From: Alviniconcha marisindica
Lineage: Eukaryota > Mollusca > Gastropoda > Provannidae
Length of the DNA: 64,000 nucleotides
Direction of reading: 5' to 3'
NCBI GenBank assembly: GCA_018857735.1
Contig: JABMCL010003092.1
Location: 860,001-924,000 of the forward strand
The translations under genes and the position numbers were made by a program. The first letter of the stretch is position 1; every line of letters begins with the position of its first letter. Positions 29,461 to 41,682 of this stretch are shown here, piece by piece. The notes below the pieces were generated by a model. That model was given only the letters and a program-made list of their open reading frames with translations, was not told the DNA's origin and searched no databases.

Positions 29461-29687
29461 CGAAGAACATATCTCAATAATTCTAAGTCATGACTGAACA
29501 CACGCACATACACACTCTTACTCTTAGACATACGCCCCCTTTCTCTCAATCTGCATACACTAATAGCAAACCCAAAATTACCTGGAATAATGCGGCTTTC
29601 TCTGTCAAACCAAAACGTAAAAACTCTCAAATTTGGGTTTCAGTTTCATTGTTGAAAATGGACATTCTAGGTCTGCCTCAACAGCAC

Positions 29688-29909
<222 letters not shown>

Positions 29910-30124
29910 CAGCTGAAATGTCACGTCTTCGCTAGTCAGTCGTCTCAGAAGTGTCACATGTCCACGTGTGCCGCAACTCAGTGAAAGCTTGACGCGGCAT
30001 AAACTGAATATGACGTATTTTTCGGAATTGCGTGTCGTAGGAATCAAGTCGACCGGCAGGCCTTGACAGAGCCCTGCCTCCGCGGATCGGCGAAAATTTT
30101 GAATAAAAGTTTTAACAACTGAGC

Positions 30125-30300
30125 AAGACATGCTTGGACTTATGTTATACCACGGTTCTCAACTGATAACGTATAACGTAGAACGTATAACAAAAGGGTC
30201 CAAGCAAGTTTTTATTTCAACTTTTCGCCCATCGGAAGGCTTTGTCAAGGCCAACCTGCCCTGTCGGCTAGATTCATGCACTGACGCAACTTTCAGACCA
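30125..30300 (-). mobile_element. Repeat fragment related to 20,880-20,990
   Basis: The shared text is 'caagcaagtttttatttcaa', 'cttttcgcccat' and 'ggctttgtcaaggcc'. A hammerhead-like motif is read on the minus strand at 30,221-30,250. Just before it are three near-copies of 'aacgtataac'. Confidence 0.55.
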
Positions 30301-30599
30301 TAAAATACGTCATAATTTTTACCGTAGCGGTGATGCGTCGCGCTTTCTTGCACTGACACGACATACATTCTAGACGACTAGCGAAGACTGTGCGGATCGA
30401 CGCTTCAGTACACACACACACACACCGTGCAGAAGTGGCAGACCGTAATTTCCGAAAACGCCGCACACATACTGACACACACACACGGCACACACACACA
30501 CACGCCGTGCAGAAGTGACAGATATACAGATTTAAAACGCCCCCACACAGGTCTCTCTCACTCTCTCTCCCTCTCTCTGTGCTGTTGAGGCAGACCTGT

Positions 30600-32600
30600 C
30601 AATTTTTCTAAAGCCTCCCGAAATTCACTTCATATTAGTCATGTCCTATGTACTATGACCTAAGAGATACATATATACCATGCAAATTTGTCAGATGTCC
30701 ATCGCTTTTTAAACTGTCAATGTTGTTGTTTGCTTCTGAAAAATAATCTCCCAACCGGCTCCGACTCGCTAGTTTTGCTTTTACTGTACACAATACTATT
30801 TTGTCTAGCTGCCGTTAGCCGCTCTAGTTCCACGAAATATCTTTGGTTCTACGGCCGGAACAGTTTCACGTACCGTTGTAAAATGTTGTTCGTGTTCACA
30901 CAGCGTGAAATTTTGCGACAGACTAGTTATTTACTGAGGCGTCCATCCATCACCAGGTCAGGTAACGGTCACACCCAGTTTTGGCTAGCCCAGAGTGAGG
31001 TTAGTGTTTGCCCTTTGACCCGTGAATACAAAATGAGGGTTGACCCGCTCACGTAGCGTGTATAATGTCACTGTGGTTGACGCAAACAGGCTACTGATGA
31101 ACGTATTGTCCGATGGCGACTCGATGTCTCTCAGTCAGCCAGCACCACAAGGTAAGGAACTGCTCTCGGTCTTTCCACCTCATTTGCTGTCAGTGTCAGC
31201 TGGAGAGATGGCGAGTGGAATTTGGGAGGTCGGGGGTCATGCTATGGCATGCGTAATGACAGTGTGCAGTCAATATGGCCACCTCAATGTGTAAACAAAC
31301 TTCACCATTCATTTCTTCCTTGTGTACAAACCCACAAAGGATTTTTTTTAAATTTTTTTTTTAGCAATAATGCAATGGTGGCTGGTGTGTCTACCGCTGA
31401 CTGACATTCTGAGAAATTCGTCTTCACCTTCATGATCACTCCGCAGTTTAAGTGACAGCCAGAAATTCCATCAGGGCTTTGTTGTTGTTGTTGGGGTTGT
31501 GCCTCTTTGTGGTAAAAAAAAAAAATTGGGGGGGGGGGGGGCAATCTTTTGTACATTCTTTTTAACTGCATAAATTAGCACTTACCACCCGTGATGAATA
31601 ATTCACACAACAGCAGGGGATGCTACTCGTGCACGGTTTGATACAATAAAAGTTCGTTGTTTTTTCGCAGCAGAATGTGTCTTGTTTCATTGACACTGAC
31701 AGCAGTGTGACTCGATCGTTGACTGCCGGTATACCTCCAAAAGTTAACTGCATAGGTCACTCCTGCTCGCATCGTGGAACTAATGTCTTGTCGATTTTGC
31801 TTTTGATTCAGTCAAGCGCAAGAAAGTCATGAAAGAAATTGTCTCGTTTCTTTTCTAAGTGATGGACAGGTTTTCTACACGGTACAGATCTAAAATGTTA
31901 TTTCAATGTGATCTTCTTTCTTTCAAGAACTGGGCTCTGTCAGAGCGTTGCAAGACCTGTGCAGTGAAATGTGGTCATGGTCAGTGCCTTGGGTGTTATT
32001 AAAACAATAAACCAAATAAGAGAAAAAAGACAGGTAGTGTAACATTAAAACCTACATACATATATATATGAGCTTGGTGTTCATGGAGAGGTGCTGTGGG
32101 GACCGGCTGCAGGTTGTGGAGACTGTGGCCTAGTAGATAGACTATGGAAGGACCTGAGTGAGGGGGCTGAAGAAATAGCGTTAGGGAGGATGTTCCATTC
32201 AGAGACTGTATGGGGGAAGGCGTGGAAGAGGATCTCTGTATCTATTGTGGCAGTTGCCGTGCTCTCCATCCAGCTCCCCATGCTGCATTCTGTGATATGA
32301 TGCATTACACAGATTTACAGGTTGCACAGGTGGTCACTTCCTCTGTTGTGAGAATGACATGTTATTGATATTGCATTTCAGATAACAGGTACACTAGCAG
32401 TAGCATACTGACCCAATATTGGTTTGGATAAAGCATTTGACCCTGGCATTGCTTGCAATGGTGAAATGAATGGCTTATTTAAATAAAAGAAAACTACAAA
32501 TAGTACTGTTCTGGATGGTGCTTTGCCAAAGACAGCCAGGAAGCATTGCACATGTATAATATATATATATATATATCTACCTCCAGTTAACAGTTAACCC
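30600..32600. other. Unassigned region with weak coding-like stretches
   Basis: Two stretches could be exons. The first is 30,831-30,960 (SSSTKYLWFYGRNSFTYRCK, ending at a GT). The second is 31,060-31,151 (YNVTVVDANRLLMNVLSDGD, ending CAAG|gtaagg). Their phases do not match each other and I recognise no family. 31,342-31,365 and 31,507-31,541 hold T-rich and A/G homopolymers. The rest is unremarkable. Confidence 0.3.
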
Positions 32601-33000
32601 CCTCCAGCCTAGCTATGTCAAACTCAAAGGCCATCATATAGAAGAACAAGAAGTAAACAGTTGCGATTTGAAGAAATTTGCTTGAGGTTTTACAGTCCAG
32701 ACACTGTATCAGTGTATGATGAAAAACCTGTTAATTTAAACATGCAGACAGTCCCCCCCCCCCTTCCCACCAATGTTGTTCATAATTGCCTCTGTTCTGT
32801 ATTATTAAATTATGCTGGTACCGAACCCTGACCTGTAATATCACATTGGCAAGGGATCTGTCTGTCCCACCCCCTGAACATCTCATTTAAGGAACTTCTG
32901 CTCCATTTGGGCATCCTTGCCACACACACACTTTCTTCTTTGAGTTTGATGCATACAAAACTTGAGGACATGCCCACCGACATGTGCATCACACACGTGT

Positions 33001-33098
33001 ATATCTATATATCTATATATATATATACAAGTATAATGATAATAACATACATTTATGATGCACTCAACAATGCTCTACATGCTCACACACAAACACAC

Positions 33099-33159
<61 letters not shown>

Positions 33160-33257
33160 GCTAATCTAAATATGTATACATGCACAGTCAGTCATGATGA
33201 TAATATTTACATGTATCAGACAAGAAAAGGGGGCAGGGGATAAATGTATGCAGCACA

Positions 33258-33331
<74 letters not shown>

Positions 33332-33530
33332 TCACTCACTCACACAGAGCAGTGAAGAAACTGGATACTGTGTTTTTTTTCAGTTGGGGTAGAAGCACTG
33401 TGAAAAGAAGGTGTGTTTTAATTTATTTTTGAATGACAAAAGAGTTGAGCAGTGCCTGACAAGGGGAGTGAGTAACAAATTAAGTGTGTGTGTGTTGGGG
33501 GGGGGGGGGGGGGGGGGGGAGAGAGAGAAA
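33001..33530. repeat. (TA)n, two (CA)n blocks and poly-G
   Basis: Short (TA) runs lie near 33,001-33,027. (CA)n lies at 33,099-33,157 and 33,255-33,327, followed by (CACT)n. G23 lies at 33,497-33,519. Confidence 0.95.
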
Positions 33531-33599
33531 AAAGAGAGAAAACCATGCATCTTGCATATTGTATAATGTATGATCTTGAGTATTGTTGGATCTTGAGTA

Positions 33600-33880
33600 T
33601 GTAAGAATCAAAAGAAGAGTCAAGGACACTGGGTGGTATGTAGCACTAGCAGCTCAGAGAGGTAATCTCTATCAAGAGAGCTCTGCTCCTCTGTCTCAGT
33701 ATCTCTGTAGATGCATTTCACACTTTAAGACCAAAACATTTGGACATTGCTCTTTTTCCTATGCTGTCTGGAATTCTCTTCTTCCTGATACATTCAGTCA
33801 GCCATATTCACATTGTAATCGTTGGTCTTATTTTCTCCTTGTGGTTTCTCAAGGTGTATTTAAATCTTAAATCTGAACAG
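33600..33880 (+). mobile_element. LINE 3'-end fragment, decayed
   Basis: The readings HFKTKTFGHCSFSYA and VWNSLLPDTFSQP correspond to the '..TKTFG..SFSYA.p.lWNsLP..' block in the other LINE copies (compare 40,960-41,100). No complete frame remains. Confidence 0.55.
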
Positions 33881-34117
33881 CATGCCAAGCTGTTTTTATG
33901 CTATAACTATAAGTTCACACTTTACAAACATTTCACTGTTATTATAATTATTAAAGTAATTTTAAAGTGTAATGTAACTAATCAGTGTTTAATGTGCTGA
34001 CCTAACGTTGAACTGCTGACCATGAGTTTGAGACCATTTTATTTACCAAGGGAGTTTACACATGTCATTTTTGCTTGTGTTATGTTCCACCAAGTGATAA
34101 TGCAAGAGGAGCAGTGA

Positions 34118-34159
<42 letters not shown>

Positions 34160-34559
34160 AAATGACATAGAAACATCTTTGCCTGATGAACGAAATATAG
34201 TCACTGCTGATTTCAAAGTATCTTCTACCAGTTATCTTCTGAAGCCACTGGTCCTGACAGGGCATCACCTCAAGTTCTTAAGTTGTGTGCAGAACAACTA
34301 GTTTATATTTTGTCTTTTATTTTTAACCTGTGTTTTAGTACTGACACAGTCCTTTATGTTGGAAAATTTGAGCTGATGTCGGCAGTTATAAAATTGTGCG
34401 ATAAGTTAACTGTTTTAGTCAAGGATTTTTTTGATCTGCTGTAGTTTGCATACTGGAAAACAGGCATTGAAGATGTAATCTTATTCACTCTAAATTATAG
34501 CATTTACTCTCACTTGGAAACCTCAGGGAATGCAGATGAATGTTTCTTGACTTTTCCAT

Positions 34560-35842
34560 TCAACCACATCTTATGGTCCAAAAACTCCTAAAAAATAATC
34601 TTTCTTCCTCTATTGTTCGCTGGGTTTTTAACTGGGGAACTAGGTTTGCTGTTGTGTGGACTAACACGGGGGCCCCATAGGGTACAGTACTTGCTCCATT
34701 CCTCTTCGCAGTGTATACTGCTGACTGCAGGCATTCTGATAGTTCATGCCCAATGAATAAATTCACAGATGACTCAGAAATCATCGGAAAGATGAAGAAC
34801 AATGATGAATCTGTGTAGATTGAGGAGATAAACAATGATGACTCTGTGTACATTGAGGAGATAAACAACGATGACTGTGTACATTGAGGAAATAATAATA
34901 GTAACCCATACAGCACTATACCCCATAAAAATTTACAAGCTCATGATAAACAGTTTTGTCAAATAGTATGATGATAGTTATCTATATCTGAATGTTTTAG
35001 AAATGAAAGATATGTGTGTTGATTTTAGGAAGAGCAGAAGTGACCCAAAACCTGTTTGGATAAAAGGGGAAGTGGTTGGCAGAGTTTGTACACATAAGTA
35101 CTTGGGTGTGATATTTGAGAATAATTTGTGTTCGAACAAAACTAAGATCTTTTGGCATCAGCGCTTCTTTGCTGGCCATTGTTCACAATGCAGTAGTGTG
35201 CAGTGCCCATACCTTTGGTGTGGTCTGCTGGGGAAGGAATATTTCTAAGCACAAAAGGTAAAGATTAGGTAAAGTAGTCAAGAAAGGGGGCCAAGTTGTT
35301 GGTATTAGCTGTCAGAACATTGAAGAGGTTTATTTTAAGAGGGTCAAATGTAAACTTGCAACTATATTAAATGACTCCACACATCCTCTGTACTCTAACT
35401 GTGACTGCAGTCGAATGGAAGTAAGTGGAAGATTGAGATTTTTCATTTGTGCCATCAGCAGTTTCTGTGTTTAATGGAAGTTTTGACTGTACATAAGGTG
35501 ATGGGAGTAGTTTGTGTGTGTGTGTACATGTGTGATTTTTAGAGACTATGTTTTACTACTCAAAATGTTGGTAAAGTGTATAGTAGTAACAGCAGCATGG
35601 ATAAGTGAAAGTGTTGTGTCAGTGCTGTGATACACACACGCACGCACGCACACACACACACACACACACACTGATTTATACAATTTTACAATTACACATT
35701 GTGATGATTTATTTTTGGTTGCCTGTTTGTTTCATTTTTGTTTCTGTTTTTTGTTATTGCTTTTAATTTTATGTGCTTTTCATATGTGAGTTGACATTGT
35801 AGTTTCCTGTAATGGGATGAATAAAGTATTCTGTATTTTTAT
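34560..35842 (+). mobile_element. LINE fragment: RT domain to 3' tail
   Basis: Decayed + strand readings give TNTGAP, GTVLAPFLFAVYTADCR and KFTDDSEIIG (the RT 'G-x-P-Q-G-x-v-l-s-P' and 'F-A-D-D' region with FADD changed to FTDD), then MCVDFRKSR and YKYLGVIF-like blocks at 35,012-35,120. The tail 'gggatgaataaagtattctg' at 35,814 is typical of L2/Rex-like LINEs. Stops and frameshifts are many. A 32-33-bp internal duplication ('gaggagataaacaa') lies at 34,820-34,890. Confidence 0.75.
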
Positions 35843-35899
35843 GTAGTAATACTAATAGCAGCAACAGAGATACAAAAGGAAGAAGAAAGAAGAGAGCAT

Positions 35900-35970
<71 letters not shown>

Positions 35971-36290
35971 TAAAAAATGAAGCAACAGTAATCAAAGGAA
36001 GACATGCACAAATAAAACATATAAATCTGTTTCCCTGTCATATTCCACATCATACAAGACAGCAGTGAGATTGTTCTCTCTGTGTCATATTCCACATCAT
36101 ACAAGGATACTTATTCACCAATGACATTTAAATGTACACAGGAATTTGTCTTGGTGATATTCCATTCATACAGTGCATTAACAAATAGAAAGAGAAAAAG
36201 AAATACAATTACTGAATTAGCCATGTATAAAAGTTATTAATAAATAAAGTTAAATTCAATGATGTAACAATCTCATTCATGTGACTACCA

Positions 36291-36342
<52 letters not shown>
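35640..36342. repeat. Three (CA)n tracts
   Basis: CA runs lie at 35,634-35,671, 35,903-35,968 and 36,292-36,342. Confidence 0.95.
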
Positions 36343-36343
<1 letters not shown>

Positions 36344-37165
36344 TGTTGTGTGTGTTGTCATACAAGACAACTGTGACATTGGCCTTTCTGTGCCTTATTC
36401 CACATCATACAAGACAGCTGTGACATTGTCCTCTTGTGTCATATTCCACATCATACAAGACAGCAGTGACATTGGCCTCTCTTTGCCATATTCCACATCA
36501 TACAAGACAACTGTAACAGTGTTCTCTGTGTGTCATATTCCACATTTTATAGGATAGTAGTGGCACTGGCCTCTCTGTGCCATATTCCACATCATACAAG
36601 ACAGCTGTGACATTGTCCTCTCTGTGTCCTATTCCACATCAAACAAGACAGCTGTGACATTGTCCTCTCTGTGTCCTATTCCACATCATACAAGACAGCA
36701 GTGACATTGTCCTCTCTGTGTCATATTCCACATCATACAAGACAGCAGTGACATTGTTCTCTCTGTGTCATATTGCACGTCATATAGGATGTATAGTGAC
36801 ACTGGTCTCTTTGTGCCATATTGCACATCATACAGGATAGTAGTGATGTTGGCCACATCATACAAGACAACTGACATTGTTTTCTCTGTGTTATATTCCG
36901 CATCATATGGGATAGTAGTGACATTGGCCTCTCTGTGCCATATTCCACATCATACAAGACAACTGTGACAGTGTTCTCTTTGTGCCATATTCCACATCAT
37001 ACAGGATAGTAGTGACATTGGCCTTTCAAAGGCATATTCAACATCATACACGACGGCAGTGTTGGCCTAGCTCTCTGTGTCAGTATGATTAAATTCAACA
37101 TAAGATGGCTGTGTTGGCGTCTATCATGTTCAACATCACACAAGACAGCAGTGTTGGCCTCTCTT
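36028..37165. repeat. 47-bp minisatellite, two blocks
   Basis: Units of about 47 bp carry 'tattccacatcatacaagac' and 'agcagtgacattgtcctctc'. A short block lies at 36,028-36,110 and a long block of roughly 17 units from 36,345 to 37,165; the last units are degenerate. The stretch between is unrelated plus (CA)n. Confidence 0.9.
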
Positions 37166-37169
37166 TGTG

Positions 37170-39185
37170 AGTTTACATTCATAAAGACCAGGGTTAAACA
37201 CATTCACTGTTTCAAATTTAGTTCAGAAAAAAGAATCTGACATCCAAACTACCATACTTCCATGATCATTGACGAAGTATGCCAGCGCTTGTGTCAGGGT
37301 ATTGACGTTAGTGTTTGACATAATATTACATCCAGTGAGCTTGGCAGCTGGTGAGCTTTTATCGCTAGGCTTTTGTCCCTCATCCCCCTCCCCCGCCCTC
37401 ACCCCAAGAACCCAAACAAAACAATAGCCAACCAAACCAAACCAAAAAAAAACAAGCTGGTTGACTCTTTTAGGCTGTTTCCTATTCCCTCACAGTTCCT
37501 TTGGGGTGCGTGTGTGTGTGTGTGTTATTCCTGTAAACGAGGTGTATGTATATTTTGCTAATACGAGTGAGAGCGAGCGAGCTGAAGGCTCGGGTTTGAG
37601 GAAGGAACATGACTGTTGTCCCCCTTGTCGTGGGTATTGATCCCGGCATTGGTAATTGTGGCTGCAGCGTTGAGACTGCGAGTTATGGCGCAGCAGATGT
37701 AAACTAGAAATGTGAGGCTTGCGGTTTTATGGATTCGGTCATTGGAATGCAATAAGGAGTGCCGTGAGATGTGTCACTTTTGGTCCCCACAAGTCGACTG
37801 CCTTTAAGACGATTTGGTGCCAATGCCCCCATGATGACGTCATGTCATAGTGTGTTTCCAGTGCCAGTCTAGTGTGCCAGTACGTTATCAGAGCAGATTC
37901 GTAGTGTGGTGTGCCAGACAGTGCCATCGCCATGCTAGCGAGGCCGTGACTGACGGAATGAGCCTTGTGTGACAGTTATGTAGGCTGGGGTATAGTGTTA
38001 CAAGGTTAGCACAGGCCAGGCAAACCGTGCTGGTTATTTGGAGTTGCTGTTGCGGCTGGTGAATCAGAGGGCGCGTTGGTAGCCGCAATCTGCGACTTAC
38101 GTTCTTGTGATACATATATCAATACAGATATGGCGTGATGGGTTGGTCACATTGTGGTTAGGCTGCTTAACTTGTATGTAGTATATACATGTACATACTC
38201 AGTGATCGGCCCGTCAGTTTTTTTTAAATATGAACAGTTTTAGTGACGACAGCCAAATGAGTCCACTCAGTTATTATTACTGTCATCCTGTCGGCGCCTG
38301 CACAGAGAACATGGGAAGTCAGTGTCTGCTGCAGTATTGTGCAGCGCAAAGAAAACTAAGCACAATGACACACAGGCACATACTGTTCACTAAATGCAAG
38401 CACACATCAACATCACATTTTAATTCTAACTCAAATTCATTTGACTGAGGAAAATATTTATGTAGTAGCGGCATGTCAAAACAGCTAGAGAAGCCAGACA
38501 AAGGCTCTTGGAAACGCAAGTGCTGCTCAGAAATGGTGGCCATACATGTGTATCATTCACTGATTCAGGATTTAAATCAAACATTAATTTAGTTTTTCTA
38601 GGGTATATAATTTACTTGATTCAAAACAGGCATTATATTATTCTGTTCATATTAATTCTATGACATTGGTCCTGTTTTTATACAGTTTATAAATTTATGT
38701 TCTGTGCAAAATGGTACAATTGTATAAATATAAATTTTAAAATATCCACAGCAATGGCTTTCACAAGGGGCACATGTCTGCGCTGTGCTGGGAATTTCTC
38801 ATTTTCTTCATTGTGCTGTGTGTTTACTGATCAGTGAAAATGCCACTGATCAACAATTCTTGCAGTCATTGTGATTATCTATGTCTCAGAGTCTGTACTG
38901 ATAGGACAAAATATGCCACAGTGACTTGCTGGACCAATAAATTGAGTATAATTCATTTACCTGCAGTTGGTATCTTGTACAGTTGTAGCCCATGATACTG
39001 GATTAAGTCCAAGTTCATTCAGCACATTATTTGGAGATGTTTGCCTTCACAGGTAGGTCTGTTTCAAGAAATCCCATACAGCAAGTGATATTAGACAGCT
39101 GATAATACTTCTTCCAAGCAGAAATAGCATAAGTTGGTTCAACAAATGAGTTTAAAGTTGAATCAAGTTTTGGTGTTCGTCGCTT
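37170..39185. other. Region upstream of dystrobrevin, possible promoter area
   Basis: No gene is recognised. 37,560-38,110 is richer in CpG than its surroundings (for example 'gcgagcgagctgaaggctcg') and could contain the upstream promoter or a 5' UTR exon of dystrobrevin, but no diagnostic element was found. The rest is AT-rich and unremarkable. Confidence 0.25.
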
Positions 39186-39189
39186 TTAA

Positions 39190-39645
39190 GTTTTATACTA
39201 TAGCATTATTCTCTGCTCTTGAGCAGACACACTGTGTTGTTGTAACATGTGATTCTAAATAAGTTACTGCCATTTTTTATAACACTTTTGAATAGCCACC
39301 AAAGTGGTGTACTTACAGCACTCCTTAGTTGATACACATGGCTGGCTGATGCCATGTGAAACTGCTGCCATATCAGCACATTCTGTGTACACCATACAAC
39401 CATGCACCATGTCAGGTCACTTCATGCAAAGCCACATATGTAGGGTGCATGGGTGTGTAGCTGTAACCTGCCACCTGCACTTTTGGGAGAATGATAGGAT
39501 CTTTTGTGGAATGGACACCAAAATAAGAGTCAGCAAAGACAGTTGATCCTCGAGAAGAAAATTTGCCCACCACTCATGCCTGGACTCAAACCCATGACAT
39601 TTCGAGCACTGGCACTCTAACCACTGAGCTATCCCTGCTTCCTAA
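39190..39645 (-). mobile_element. tRNA-derived SINE, apparently full length
   Basis: Read on the minus strand it begins with an A box 'tagctcagtggttagagtgc' (39,612-39,631) and a B box 'gggtttgagtcc' (39,582-39,593). A body of about 300 bases follows, then a 3' region with 'atcacatg' and 'agcagagaataatgctatag'. The same 3' region occurs at 46,318-46,430. Confidence 0.8.
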
Positions 39646-40372
39646 GTTTTGAGAGACAATCCTTGAAACTTTTTATGATGATAAGAAGCTATTAAACATT
39701 ATGCTGTAATATTAATAGTGATCCGAATGACACTGACCTAATTTAACGGCCACAATAAAGGTTAAAATGAAAGTGATGTGTCATCTGAGTGACTTCAAAC
39801 CTTATAAAGTTGTCCTTTTGACTTACACTGACCTACTTCAGTGTCACAATTAAGGTGAAAACAAACATTATGTGTTGTTTGACTAACACTTTGAGCAGAT
39901 TTTTATAGTTAGGTACATGTACAGGATGATGTTGACTGAGATCAAACTGGTATTTTTGCTCGGAATCAGACTTGTATAGTTGTCCCATACATAAACAAGA
40001 CCCTGCTGACAGAGTTTAGAATTAGTTTGTATAGAACTTCCTCAATATTAGTTGTCAGATCATATACACAGGCAGGGTTATGCATAAGTACTTTCTCAAC
40101 TGTAGCATGCATTTCATAAAAATAACTGATAAATGTGGGTTTGGTAAGAATTAAAACAAAATTAGAAACAGTAATGCAGTTTAAGTGAGATCTTTGAAAG
40201 TGTGTGCTTTTATCCTCCATTGTGAATTACTCATTCATGCTGGTTTAGCTTCAGCCCATTTTCAAGGTCTTGGGAAGGTTTAAAAAAAAAGTGGTCAAAA
40301 TCATTACACTTTCCACTTTTGAATGTGAATTGAGCATTTTCTCTTCTTGTTTAGTCTTCTTCTTTTTCCATT

Positions 40373-40373
<1 letters not shown>

Positions 40374-40403
<30 letters not shown>

Positions 40404-40796
40404 CAATGTTTATGGGGAGTGAATGTGTTGAATTTGTGGCACTATGATTTATAACTTTTTGTTTTAAATGTTTCATTGGAACATTTCAGTATTTCAGGGC
40501 AATAATTTCTACTAAGCGCTATCCTTAGAACTGAGCACTGTGACTGTTCCTAATCTAAGAGATTTCTGCCCAAGTGCACGTTCTGCACATGCACTTTGTG
40601 CGTGCATGCATACATGTGTGTGCGCGCATGCACATGTGTGCGTGCGTGTGTGTGTGATGAGCTGGTTATATGTGCTTGACAGTGTGTCTGTGGCACGTAC
40701 TTGTGTATTTTGTAATTGTAAATGTTCGTAAAGTACTATGAGCTCCTGTAAGAAGGGGTGCTTTATAAATGTAAGTTACTGTTATGAATCAGACAA

Positions 40797-40847
<51 letters not shown>

Positions 40848-41110
40848 ATACACATACATCATGTACAGTTCTGATCTACTCAAGATCTACACACCCTCCA
40901 GGCAACTTTGAATTGTTTGAGCTTCTGCAGACAGAACTTTGTATAAAATGTGCATTTCATCTGCCAGCACTAAGGTGGACAGTCAACATTCTTTCTCTTT
41001 TATTGCTTCAACACTCTGGAATACACTTTCAAAAGAAATTAGATTCTCTCAGTCAGCCTCTTTCTTTAAATCAGCACTCAGAACTCACCTTTTACAACAT
41101 GATTATGACT

Positions 41111-41156
<46 letters not shown>
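40374..41156 (+). mobile_element. LINE 3'-end fragment between (GT)n tracts
   Basis: Readings from 40,880-41,105 include YTPSRQL, ISSASTKVDSQHSFSFIAST and LWNTLSKEIRFSQSASFFKS, the C-terminal LINE block, followed directly by (GT)n (41,112-41,156). Other (GT)n runs lie at 40,374-40,402 and 40,801-40,846. Confidence 0.7.
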
Positions 41157-41158
<2 letters not shown>

Positions 41159-41606
41159 TGTTTTGATGTTTTTGGAGAGGACTCTGTGGATCCCAGGCTG
41201 AGGCTGCATATACACATATTATCTAATTAAAGAAAAGGCCAGACACATGGTTTTTGCTCTGTTGTATTTTTTGTGTCTTACTCTTGCATTCAGAATACCA
41301 TTTTTTCTCATTCTGTCCATCTCTTTGTATTGATGACATGATCTGATGCATGGATAATAGCAGTGTGTTTTGTATTTAGTGCTATGCACGATTTTACATA
41401 TCTCTGAGTTTGTTTTACATCTCACTGTGAAGGGGTTAACTTTGAGTGGCCACTGGCAGTAGTTGATCTGTAAAGATATAAGTGTACCCATAAATGAGTT
41501 TGGCTGGCATGATGTAGGAACAAAGTGATATAGACACCCAGTATTGATGTAAGGACGGTGTCTACACAAACTGATCATTGGTTAGTCAGCAAGAGCAAAG
41601 TGGAAA

Positions 41607-41682
41607 ATGGAATGCCTGGCAGTGAACCAGCAGCGCTTTGCCTCTGTCATTGACAACATCAATAAGGAGCTCAATCAGAAAG
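41607..41682 (+). CDS. DTNB: Dystrobrevin exon 1: N-terminal extension
   Basis: The exon encodes [20 protein letters not shown] and ELNQK, ending in phase 1 at aaag|gtgagt. It is a predicted short amphipathic helix. It is longer than the N-termini I know from other dystrobrevins, so it may be one of several alternative first exons. It could also begin at an acceptor (ttagtcag|) at 41,589. Confidence 0.7.

Noticed and set aside
36028..37165. CRISPR-like array
   Set aside because: The 47-bp units are contiguous, without unique spacers, in a eukaryotic genome; it is an ordinary minisatellite.
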